Made by a program: the position numbers and the translations under genes | In this document: in pieces, positions 35,062 through 44,800 of the stretch | How positions within the stretch are numbered: the stretch's first letter is position 1 | Layout: each line of letters starts with the position of its first letter | The notes under the pieces: model-generated | Told to the model about the DNA's origin: nothing | The model's input: only the letters and a program-made list of their open reading frames with translations | Databases searched by the model: none | Assembly: GCF_018343515.1 (NCBI RefSeq) | Contig: NZ_JAGYPD010000003.1 | Coordinates: 78,116 to 142,115, forward strand | Origin: Bacillus sp. FJAT-50079 | GTDB taxonomy: Bacteria > Bacillota > Bacilli > Bacillales > Bacillaceae_C | DNA length: 64,000 bases | Direction: 5' to 3'

Positions 35062-37494
35062 TCACTGCAACTTCCTCAAAATCCCCTCTTTCCTCTCAAA
35101 ATGCCCATGCAACCTGTACTCACAAATCTGATTCGTCCACTCATACAACGTTTGCACATATTCATTTTCTACCGCCACATGAATTTGAAAAGTATTTTTT
35201 TTCAAATGTGATCATTTCATTAGATGAGCCACTCCATTTGGTCATTGGCATTCTTGCAATCAAAGAGGCCATTTTCTTTTCATTATATTCCTCAAGTTGT
35301 TGCGCTTCTTTCCCGGAAAAATCAATACGCTTTCTGTATTCTTTAGAAGTCAATAATGATGGAAGAAAGGCGCTGCTACCTCGGGTGTGATAGGTTCTAT
35401 CCAGTCATTCGCACCTTTAGAAAGCATGTAAAGAAGCACCACCATTTTATAACTTTTATTCATACCCGTCTTTTCTACCTCATTAAACCAATCTTGGTAG
35501 TGGAGAAATGCTTCTTTTTCGAGGTTATTCAATTCACCGATATTATGAAAAAATCCAGGATAGGATCCGAAAAACTCTTTGACAGCTTTGCTTTCGGCAT
35601 TTGCTTTTAAATGGAATTCCAAATAAGAAGGACGTCTTCCCAGCTCAAGCTTCAGCTGCTCATATGCAAAAATTAGCTGATCTTTTCGTGGAATTCTTTT
35701 CTTATTCATGACTGTTAATAGATCAATAGCCTCTAGGTCAAAATCCATACTACAGTTTGCTGGCACTGTTGGAATAACGGTCTTTCCCTTACGAATTGTA
35801 CTAGGAGCGCTATCAAAAACTTGGAGCTTTATATCCGCATTTCGATAGTTTCCAATTTAATCAATAATGACGCAATGGCTCTTGCCTTCAGCTATACGTA
35901 AACCACGGCCAATTTGCTGGGTAAATACAGTGAGTGATTGGGTCGGGCGAACGAATAGAAGTGTATCAACAGATGGAATGTCGACACCTTCGTTAAATAA
36001 ATCGACTGTAAAAATAATATCGAGTTTTCCGGACTCAAGATCTTTCATTACCTTACGGCGTGAATTGCCTGGCATTTTTGAATGAAGAGCAACGGTCCGC
36101 CAGCCTTTGCTATTAAAATAGCTGCTTAAAATTCCGCTTGCCTAATGGATGAACAAAATCCAATCGTTTTCGTTTGGCGATACTTTTTCCAAGCTACTTC
36201 GATTTTCTCCGACATTTCATCTTTTAACTGGACTTGTAGCAATTCCTCTTCATCGTATCTTGTACCGAGCCAAGTCAATGCAGAATAGTCTGTGTCGTCA
36301 TAAATTCCAATAATGGATTGGAGCTAGCCATTGTTTCTGAATCGCTTCCAAGAAGTGAATTCGATAAGCGGTATTGCCTTCGCAAATGCTGTACACATCT
36401 TTATTATCCATCCGATCGGGTGTAGCTGTAATACCGAGCAAAAATGTTGGCTCAAAGTAATCTAAAACTTTTTGATAGGAATTGGCAGCGGCGTGGTGAA
36501 ATTCATCGACAATAATCAGGTCAAAGTCATCTGTTTGAAAACTATGAAGATGCTGCGACAGGCCGAGGGTAGAGACAGAAGCAAACAGCATATCGGCATC
36601 TTTTTCCTTATAGTCGGCATTCAATATTCCAGCAAGTCTGTCAGGCATGACATGTGAAAAAGACTGCTTCGCTTGTTCCAATAATTCCTTTTGATGTGCA
36701 ATAAATAATATTCGATTGAAGTTTTGTGCGAAAAAGGCAGCTAAATACGTTTTACCGAGACCAGTCGCCATCACAACGAGGGCACGATCATATTCTTCTT
36801 CCATCGTATTTTCGAGTGCTAAAAGGGCCACTTTCTGCGCTGGGCGTGGTTCAAGGGTTTCATGGTTAATAACGTAATTCCCAGGCGGCTCTGCAATGAT
36901 TTCCGCCTGATCCTCTGGTTCCGAAAACATGATTTCTGTTTCTTCCGTTTCAGTCCAATATTTTACTACTGACTGTTTCTCGTGGAAATAATCATAACTT
37001 TTACGGTATTGTTTCACCGTTTCTTTATTCACCGGGATTGTAACTTCATGATAAAAAAGTTGTTCAAACTCTTCTAGTGCTTTACCAAAAATCTCGTCAT
37101 CTACAGCCGATGGTGCATGAAGATTCCGTTCAACTCCAGATGTTAAAGCTGATGCAGACATATTAGATGAACCGACGATTACATGGCCTTTTTCTTTGAA
37201 ACGAAATAAATATGGGTGAAAGGATTTACCACCGCTATTCCACATTCTTACTTCCGCATCTGGAAGTTCTTTAGTAAAAAGCTGAAGGGCATCCGGCTGT
37301 GTAATGTGTAAATAATCGCCGGTGCAAATTTTTATTTCGGCTCCTCTTAGGGAGACACTTTTCAATGCAGACAAGATCTTTTTGACACCCGAAAGCATAA
37401 TGAAAGATGTTAAAATGTAAATTTTATCTGCTTCCTCAGTCAGCTTGTTGATTGTGTCAACGAGATTTGCGGTAATTAGCCGAAGCTTACTCAT
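35062..37494 (-). pseudogene. Broken PLD-domain/SF2 helicase gene
   Basis: One ancestral gene of about 810 codons can be traced. Intact N-terminal part (37494-36298): a phospholipase-D-like domain with FHPYLF...VIVGSSNMSASAL, in which the usual HxK lacks its Lys; then a helicase with VMATGLGKTYLA (motif I), IIVDEFHHAAA (II) and GITATPDR (III). Lesions follow: a frameshift near 36306, a one-base loss near 36133 (before LSSYFNSKGW), a nonsense TAA at 35857-35859 after motif VI (QQIGRGLRIA), a frameshift near 35352 and another in an eight-A run near 35200. The remaining tail reads on to TGA at 35062. The 398-residue N-terminal fragment could still be made. It overlaps the mazG-like gene upstream. 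Confidence 0.8.
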
Positions 37495-37813
37495 CTTCAA
37501 CCTCAATTAAAAATATCCGCTCATTAAAGCCGCCGCGTTTTTCAGCTTTCTTTTGCCGAATCTCTTCAAGTTGATTATAAGTAGCTCCGTGTATGGATGT
37601 TGCAGCATGAATAAGCTCTAGCATATCTGCAAGTTCTTCAAGAGCATCTTCATTACTTTCTGTCTCCTTGTATTCTTTAAGCTCCTCATGCATTTTTTTA
37701 AGAAGTTCATCGTGGTATTCATTTTCATCAAGGATGCGCGTGCTAAATGACTTCCCTGTATTTTCAATCACTTCAGGTATACGATCACGAACGAGTTTGT
37801 TATATATAGGCAT
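37487..37813 (-). CDS. MazG-like / phosphoribosyl-ATP pyrophosphohydrolase-like protein
   Basis: A 108-residue all-helical protein opening with YNKLVRDRIPEVIENTGK. It contains the NTP-pyrophosphohydrolase metal motif in MHEELKEYKETE...EELADMLELI (ExxE...ExxD spacing), as in MazG and HisE relatives. These enzymes hydrolyse nucleoside triphosphates to monophosphate and pyrophosphate. AGGAGTGGG before ATG 37813 decides the start; an upstream extension is not supported. Its 3' end overlaps the broken helicase gene by a few bases, so the pair was one operon. The protein itself looks intact although its partner is dead. A role in phage defence or nucleotide cleaning is inferred from the pairing. 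Confidence 0.75.
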   Translation of the reverse strand: MPIYNKLVRDRIPEVIENTGKSFSTRILDENEYHDELLKKMHEELKEYKETESNEDALEELADMLELIHAATSIHGATYNQLEEIRQKKAEKRGGFNERIFLIEVEDE

Positions 37814-37924
37814 TATTCCCACTCCTAATTTGGTCTGTGCTCTTATTTTACCAGAATATGAGTAATTATAGTTTATTTGTAAGAGTTTGAGATTTAACAA
37901 TATATATCATGAATAGTAGAATTA

Positions 37925-38090
37925 TCGCGAATCAATTTTAAAGAGTCCACTAGCTCCCCAATTTCATGAACCTTATTGTCAGTCGCTTCGTATTCCGTGT
38001 GTACTACGTGTAATCATTTTCATTTAGTGTTCGATGATAATTGACTTTCCCGTTTTTTCAATGATTTTAGCTATTCAGTCACGGCCTATC
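37925..38090 (-). pseudogene. Decayed fragment of a second mazG-like gene
   Basis: Minus-strand words match the intact neighbour: EATDNKVHEIGELVDSLKLI against its ESNEDALEELADMLELI, and AKIIEKTGKSIII against PEVIENTGKSFST, with stops between. Together with the decayed helicase end at 34460-34985 it brackets the intact cassette. Confidence 0.6.
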
Positions 38091-38505
38091 TGTAGTAGAT
38101 AGGTATATTTTCACACAGTTCTGTCACTATTCCGCCAAATTTAATGTATTATGGAAGTAGTGAAACTTTATTACAGGAAATCCGTAATAAAGATAATTAT
38201 TTGAATTATTAAAATTATAATTACCATTCAGGATACATAATTTGTTTACTTTAAGTGGCTTCATATTACTTAGTGTGGAAGGAGGATAAATTCCCCCAGG
38301 AACGGCATTTACTACTAATAAATAGGAGTTATTTTTGGGACAAAGGGACAGGTAATTCCAAATAATGGTGGGACATATAATGGTGCCTGACCCTAGTGAA
38401 GTAATACATTAATACACTTAGGGCAGGTACCTTTTGTTAAAGGTACACAAAGAGTAAGGGGAACGTTGGTAATTGGGAAAGTAGTGAAATAAGGGAGTGT
38501 CAGCC
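38091..38505. repeat. Intergenic region with GGGACA-type repeat and a hairpin
   Basis: Around 38336-38395 are the words GGGACAAAGGGACAGG, GGTGGGACA and GGTGCCTGACCC, which I know from dispersed Bacillus intergenic repeats. A perfect hairpin GTACCTTT/AAAGGTAC (38427-38446) follows, 60 bases before jetD. The promoter of the jet operon should lie here but is not obvious. Confidence 0.4.
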
Positions 38506-39591
38506 ATGGAGCGATCTTTTCGCCGAATCATCGAGTCGTTCTTATTAGAACGAAAGCAATTGGGATTTACGTTAGAGGCATTAGAAGAATATGTAATAGG
38601 TCAAACAAAAAACATGAATACCTATATTGATAGAGGCGGTAACGGGCAATTAAAAAAGGACATTCTTTCATTCCAGGAAGAATCCAAAATCACGCCCGTT
38701 AAATCCAAAATAAAAGAGATACATCGCGCTTTATTGCTCCCAAATCATTGGAGAAAGAATAAAGAAAAGACAGAAGAAACCTGGACTAGGTCGTATGTTC
38801 TCACTAGAATGACCAAACTAGATCTAAAACATTTCATTCGGTATCCAGGGAATCAAACGGCTCTCAACAAAGACCGAATCGATGCGATTTATTCTTTTTT
38901 GGAAACACCGAATCGGGAATTAGTTTCAGCAGAGGAACGGATGTATGAACTGTTTAAAAAAGAGAAATGGTTATTGCCGGAACCGAATGGGGAAAACGGA
39001 CAAAGATTTTTATCAAAAATAAAGATTAGTTTGGATGATTTGAAAGCTAAAAAATTCCCTGAACCCATCCCATACGAAACGAGAAACCGAATGCCGTTAT
39101 CTGAGGTACAAACGGTTCTCATTATAGAAAATAATTCTTTTTACCATTCGGTCAGAAGGAGCCTCGAAGTACAAGAAAACATAGCAGGTATTCCTGTAGA
39201 TATGATAGTGTACGCCAGAGGAAAGCAAACCATTGCCAATTTAGAATATTTGTATGCGCTTTTCGAACAGCCAACCCAAAAACAATATTACTACGTCGGG
39301 GACCTTGACCCTGAAGGCTACAGTATTTTTGCTCAAATAAGACGAAAATATGATGATTTGTCGATTAACATAGCCAAAAACATTTATGAGTGGATGTTGC
39401 GAGAAGAACCGAATCCTCCGGTGGTGGGGAAAGGTCAACGGAAAAATCGACAGGATTTCCAATTGTTCCTTCACCAATTTGATAAAGTAGGGAATGCTGA
39501 GGAACGAGCCAAGCTAGAAAACATGTGGAAAGAGAACAAACGGATTCCGCAAGAAGTACTGAATTATGAGAAGCTAACGAGAAAGAAGTGA
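38506..39591 (+). CDS. jetD: Wadjet subunit JetD (toprim nuclease)
   Basis: About 361 residues. The N-terminal half is helical (arm region). The C-terminal DUF2220 domain is a toprim fold: VLIIENNSFY supplies the catalytic Glu, and YYVGDLDPEGYSIF the DxD metal pair. In Wadjet this subunit nicks or cuts plasmid DNA after the JetABC motor has extruded a loop. The start is ATG 38506 after AAGGGAG; a GTG at 38497 overlaps the site. It is the first gene of the operon. The commonest published order puts jetD last. It overlaps jetA by four bases. Confidence 0.85.
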   Translation: MERSFRRIIESFLLERKQLGFTLEALEEYVIGQTKNMNTYIDRGGNGQLKKDILSFQEESKITPVKSKIKEIHRALLLPNHWRKNKEKTEETWTRSYVLTRMTKLDLKHFIRYPGNQTALNKDRIDAIYSFLETPNRELVSAEERMYELFKKEKWLLPEPNGENGQRFLSKIKISLDDLKAKKFPEPIPYETRNRMPLSEVQTVLIIENNSFYHSVRRSLEVQENIAGIPVDMIVYARGKQTIANLEYLYALFEQPTQKQYYYVGDLDPEGYSIFAQIRRKYDDLSINIAKNIYEWMLREEPNPPVVGKGQRKNRQDFQLFLHQFDKVGNAEERAKLENMWKENKRIPQEVLNYEKLTRKK

Positions 39592-41102
39592 ACAAAATGC
39601 TGAATCAAGATATTTGGGATGGGTACGAGGGGCGAATGCGGCTGTTAAATCCATTCTTTTCGTTCGGAAAAGGGATACAAATTACTCCTTATTTAAATCC
39701 CTTCATTGAAAATATCCTTTTGGCGGTGTTACTTGAATTGTTCTACCGCGAAGTCCGGAACAATGACGCAAGAACGGAAGGAGACATTTTGGAAATCGTT
39801 CAAGAGGTGCTAGGGGAAATGAAATTGGAATCCTCTGAAAAAGACTCAGAACGACTCGTTACTGGATTATTATATTCCAATCCACAGACATTGGAAGCCT
39901 TTCAAGGGCATTACTATTCAGTCAAGAATCAAACCTTTGAGGTGCACCAGTTTAAATATTTAATTCCAGATTTAGAATTGATGAGCGATAATGCTCCTTC
40001 CATCATTTATAAATTATCGGACGACGCCCAGTTCATCCTGTTTTCGAGCCGAGAAATCACGTCCGAGCTATCCATTTCATTGGAGCAGCTTTATATGATT
40101 CAGTTGTTGAGAAAAGGAAACATTGAAGGGGTTTTGAAACAAACGGATTTTTTATTGCAACGGGTTCGCCACCTCATTGCAAAGGAAACTGCCTACGGAA
40201 GAGAAATCATTCGGGAGCCCAAGATAATCCTTCGAGAAGGGTTCGATGATAGAAGCAAACGAGAGGAAGAAATACGGATACAATTTCGGGAGGAAGATGA
40301 GAATTTCCGACATATGCATACGTTATTATTCCGCATTGAAGAGAGAAATGAAGGGCTGTACGACGTAGAGGCAAAGAAAAAAATGAATGAGATTCGAGAC
40401 CGCCTCAATCAGACCACGATTAAACATGCAGAATTTAATACGATGGTCACAAGAAATATTGCGCTTATCCTCGATATCCGAACTAATCGTCCGGATTTAT
40501 TGATGCGAAAATCGTCCAAACGATACAAAGAAGACGTGTGGGAAAAACTGATTTGGGTGGAAGGGGTTCCAGATGGAAAGGTCTTTCAGGAAATCCTTAG
40601 TCCTTTATTTTCTCCACAATCCCCCGCTTTGTTTTCACTTGATAGAGTATGGGCAAAGCAACGAATTTTAACAGAAAGAGTAGTAACTACTCAACCAGTG
40701 GAACAAGAAATATATGAAATGAAAGCCTTTGAATATGTGTTGTATTGGGGAAACATTTTAGAAAAATGGATACCGATACTTGACGAATTATTGAAACATC
40801 AGACTTTTACCCTTCAATCCCTTGAAAGTTTAGAGGGCTGGTCAAAGGATGCGATTGAACTATGGATGCAATTTACCAAAGAACAATTTACGGTGCCCAT
40901 CAAGGTTTTTACGAATCAACCGTATAAGGATGAGCGAGAAGAATTCATTAGACAAGCCATTCTTCAAAATCCTAAATACGCCATGTTAGAAGGAAGTATT
41001 TTTTACGTGGAAAACCACTACAGTGAAACCATACGATACAATGATTCCGTTTTGCTAACAGATGGGACGCTTCGATTGAAGTTAGCTCGGAAGGGAGAGT
41101 AA
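39588..41102 (+). CDS. jetA: Wadjet kleisin-like subunit JetA
   Basis: About 500 residues, helical, beginning near IWDGYEGRMRLLNPFFSFGKG. The middle contains long charged helices (EEEIRIQFREEDENFRHMHTL) and the C-terminus is a winged-helix-like region (MLEGSIFYVENHYSETI). The place between jetD and the MukE-like gene, and the size, fit the MukF-like kleisin that bridges the ATPase heads. No catalytic motif is expected. GTG at 39588 overlaps the jetD stop; ATG at 39597 is the alternative. Neither has a strong ribosome site, which fits translational coupling. Confidence 0.72.
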   Translation: MNKMLNQDIWDGYEGRMRLLNPFFSFGKGIQITPYLNPFIENILLAVLLELFYREVRNNDARTEGDILEIVQEVLGEMKLESSEKDSERLVTGLLYSNPQTLEAFQGHYYSVKNQTFEVHQFKYLIPDLELMSDNAPSIIYKLSDDAQFILFSSREITSELSISLEQLYMIQLLRKGNIEGVLKQTDFLLQRVRHLIAKETAYGREIIREPKIILREGFDDRSKREEEIRIQFREEDENFRHMHTLLFRIEERNEGLYDVEAKKKMNEIRDRLNQTTIKHAEFNTMVTRNIALILDIRTNRPDLLMRKSSKRYKEDVWEKLIWVEGVPDGKVFQEILSPLFSPQSPALFSLDRVWAKQRILTERVVTTQPVEQEIYEMKAFEYVLYWGNILEKWIPILDELLKHQTFTLQSLESLEGWSKDAIELWMQFTKEQFTVPIKVFTNQPYKDEREEFIRQAILQNPKYAMLEGSIFYVENHYSETIRYNDSVLLTDGTLRLKLARKGE

Positions 41103-41105
41103 GGA

Positions 41106-41837
41106 ATGGGGCAAGAAACAACTTTTAAAGAAGGGCTCAGAATCTATTTTACTTTAGTGAAAAATGGATACATTTCATCCAAAGAGGAAGAAGGGGTACT
41201 ATACTTTTCGGATGCTAGAATACGAGAATTTGTCCGTATGTGTGCCACACAGTCAGGGACCGAAATATTAGAAGCAGCAGAAAATATCCATTTGGTTACC
41301 GCTGGAAGCGGGTCCCTCTTTGATACTCCTTACCATCTATTGAAAGAAAAAATAGGGTTTCAAAATCAAGATGAATTCCATCTTTTGTGTTTAATAGCCC
41401 TTGTCTATTTAGCTGAAGTTGATGGGAATTTAGTCATCCAAAGTAGTGCGGAGCGGGACGGCATCTCCTATACGAAGCTCGCTAAAGAAATAGATAGAGT
41501 CCTAGAGGAGTGGCAAGAGAAGATGAAAGAAAATCCAAAGTGGGAAGAACAATGGGGCATCAACATCAAAACAGCAGCAGAATTATACTTGAATAAGAAT
41601 TTGCGAGATGAAAAAGTCAGTCGATTGGTTCCCTCGTTTCGGACGAAATGGGGCATTATTCATAAAGTCATGACCTTTTTAAAAGACCAAAAACTGGTTC
41701 GTTTTTTTGAATCCAGCGGCAATTTTTTGGTGTATCCAACCGACATTTTATATGAACGGCTGGAATTTGCCTATCGAGAGGATACCCGGTATGAGAATAT
41801 CAAGAAGCTTATACTCACAGCGAAAGGAGACCTATAA
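41106..41837 (+). CDS. jetB: Wadjet MukE-like subunit JetB
   Basis: A 243-residue protein made of two winged-helix-like halves, as in MukE/ScpB-type partners. The N-terminus reads FKEGLRIYFTLVKNGYIS; a second module holds SYTKLAKEIDRVLEEWQ and FRTKWGIIHKVMTFLKDQKLVRFFE, a helix-turn-wing pattern. It would bind JetA and regulate the motor. The gene follows the jetA stop by three bases with AAGGA in the overlap, and jetC begins three bases after it. Confidence 0.75.
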   Translation: MGQETTFKEGLRIYFTLVKNGYISSKEEEGVLYFSDARIREFVRMCATQSGTEILEAAENIHLVTAGSGSLFDTPYHLLKEKIGFQNQDEFHLLCLIALVYLAEVDGNLVIQSSAERDGISYTKLAKEIDRVLEEWQEKMKENPKWEEQWGINIKTAAELYLNKNLRDEKVSRLVPSFRTKWGIIHKVMTFLKDQKLVRFFESSGNFLVYPTDILYERLEFAYREDTRYENIKKLILTAKGDL

Positions 41838-41840
41838 GAG

Positions 41841-44800
41841 ATGGCAGCCATAGCCGAGATTCGAGTGGTTAACTTGCATTACGCTAAACAAAATAATTAT
41901 TATGATGATTTAACCTTCCATTTTTTAACCGAAGCGGGGATTCCAAGTAATGGAGCCATTACTTTCCCAAACGGGAATGGAAAGGGTGCGCTAATTCAAG
42001 CGATTAACCAAATCTTTTTACCGGAAACCGCCTGGGGAAACAACGATGAAAATACCTCTTTGCATTACTTTATGAAAGGGAACAAATTTGTCCCTTATAC
42101 GTTTTACATTATGATTGAATGGTGGATTTCTTATACTCGCCGCCTCATGACAGGGATTGCGATGACCGCAGAGGAAATCACAGACCCAAAACCAGAGTAT
42201 CGAATTAGGTATCGATTATTCGGGAAAAAGTATGTTAAAAACGAATATGCGATTCAACAATTACCTGTATGGGATAAGGAAAACAAAACGGTAATGGACT
42301 TTTTTACATTTGAAACTCATGTCAAAGAGCAAAAGGGAATGTTTTCTTATGCGCCGAGTGGGAAAGGAAATTTCTTCAAAGAATGCCGTACCCACGGTGT
42401 CTTTGAAAGTGATTGGGCAGAGCTAAAGAAAATCAACCGGTATGAAGCAGGAATTGGTCCTTATTTTGAGCAAAAAAAAGCCACGAAGAATGAAACCTTT
42501 TTCCGGCATCTATTAATTCCTTCGATAGTGGAAAGAAATGAAATCGTCAACGGGATTAATATCCAATCGCAACTTAGCCAACAATTTAAAGATAGTGCTA
42601 CGATTGCCAATAATTTACCGCATTTGCTAGCGCGAGAAAAATATCATTATGAGATATTAGAAATGGTCTCGCTTTTTGACGGTCCCATCAAAAACTATGA
42701 ATTTGCCGAAAAGCAAATAATAGAGCATAAACGAACTGGTGAAAATATCTTAGGAAATATAGACAAGAAACTGCAAGAGTTAGAAAATCAAGCGGAGGAA
42801 CTTAATAACTGGGGGGCGGAATTGGAAAAGCAGCGGGATGAAAACGGATGGGAAAAGGATAATTTAAAATATGTGAAAGCGGTACGAGAGTTAAGAGAGA
42901 AGCAAGAAGAACAGGAACAAGCAAGTTTAGACCAAAAAGATGCTGCTTTTGATAAGGAAAAGGCCTATAAAAAGCGACTGGAAGCAGAGAAGAAGCTACT
43001 GGTTAAGAAATACCGAGAAGAAGAGAAAAAGTATCAAACGATTGAGGCTGACATTAAGCGTATAGAAAAATCGACGGAAATGATAGAAATATCAACAAAG
43101 GAACGAGCCATCAAACAGCCCCTTGAAAACCGATGGGCAGAGGTCGAAGAGGAATTGCAAAAGGTTCAAGCGCAGTATCAAGGGTTTACCCAACAAAAGA
43201 AAAAGGAAGCCACTAAGCTCGTTCAGGAAAATCGAGAATTAGCTACTGCTATAGGAAGGTTAGATGTGCAGCTTTCGTCTGTGACGAATCGAATCGAAGA
43301 GTTTGGAACTTTACTCGAAAAAATGAAGCAGAAATTTGGTTACTCGGTTCATGTCAAACCAGAACAGGCAAAAGCGTTACTCCAAACAGAAATAGAAGAA
43401 ACTCAATCATTGCAAAGGAAAGCCGAACAGGAGGAGCTTTCCTTACTAGCGGAGCAAGGGAAACTTGCCGAAGAAGTTTGGACGTTAAATAACGAGAAAA
43501 GCACGATTGAGACACAGCGAGGAGAAGTAAAAGGGCGAATTCCTCAACAACAACGAAAACAATTTGAGTGGATGAATCAAACTTCAAGGCTCTTAAAACT
43601 GACTCTGGAAGAGTGCGAAGCCACCTATGACTGGCTATATTCAGTTTTTCCAGCTCTTCAAGATTTGCGTGAAAAAAGGGGGAAACGAGAGAGGGAATTG
43701 ACGGTGGAGCTTTTAAAGCTGGAGCAACAACTCCAAATATCAGATGCGGACCGTTTCCTTTTTAATACCGATATTCAAAGAATTAGTGAAAAGCTGGCTC
43801 ACTACAATGTCTATCATCAGACGGGTTCCGAATTTCTTATGGAGTTAAAGGAAGAGGAGAGAGAACATTATAATCGCCAGTTTCCTAGTCTTAAATACAG
43901 CATTATCGTTCAAACCCAAAATTTGCAAGATTTAAGGCAAAAACTCCAATTCAACGACGAACTATTGCAAAGTCCAGTGAATCTTGTAGAAGCGAGACAA
44001 CTCGACCAGTTATCCGATACCAGCTTTCTTTTTTGGAACCAGGCAGATGAGTTTGTAGAACAACCAGAAAAATGGAAAGAATTCCTACAAGCCTCTCTAG
44101 AGGAAAAGGTAAAGTTGGAAGATGAAATTCAAAAAGTTGCTCAAGAAATAGAAGAAATCCAAGTTTTGATTCAAGATGTGCAACGTTTCCCGCAAACAGA
44201 CAGTGCGGACTTTCTCGCGCAGGAACTTATCCGGTTGAATGAAAGCTACGAACAATGTGAAAAGGAGCTAACCGCAAAAAGGGCGAAACAAACCGAACTC
44301 AAAAAGAAAATTGAAGAGAACAAAACAAAACAGAAAAACGCAGGACTGACCTTAAATGAAAAGGAAAAGGACTGGAGTGAATTAGAAATTTTCATTGAGC
44401 GTCTTCATCAACATCATGGGGATGTAACCCTTCAGTCCACTCTTTCAACGGAACTAACACAAAAACAATTGAAGCTAGAAGCGCTCATGCAACAAGCAAC
44501 TAATATAGATGAAGAGTTGAAAAAGTGGCAAGATTATTATGCTGACTGGAAAGCGAGTATGTTTCAAAAAGTGGAACGCATTGCTAAAATTATCCCGAAT
44601 GCAGTGTTTCCAAAAGAGGTAAGGGTTGAGGTGGGAACGGAAGAAATCCCTACACCTATCCTGCCGGATTTTTTGTTCGACAGTATCATGGGGAACGTGG
44701 CTCAGCATGAGGAGTTAACTTATACATTAGAACAAAAATCTACTAAAATTGCCGAGTTAAAAGGAATGAATAAGGTCAATATCGGTCTCTTGCAAGATGC

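Noticed and set aside
35208-35390. Small plus-strand frames in the helicase region
   Set aside because: Antisense to the traced pseudogene; no start signals.
38336-38395. GGGACA/GGTGCC words as a toxin-antitoxin or RNA gene
   Set aside because: They match dispersed intergenic repeats in bacilli and show no promoter-hairpin-terminator layout.
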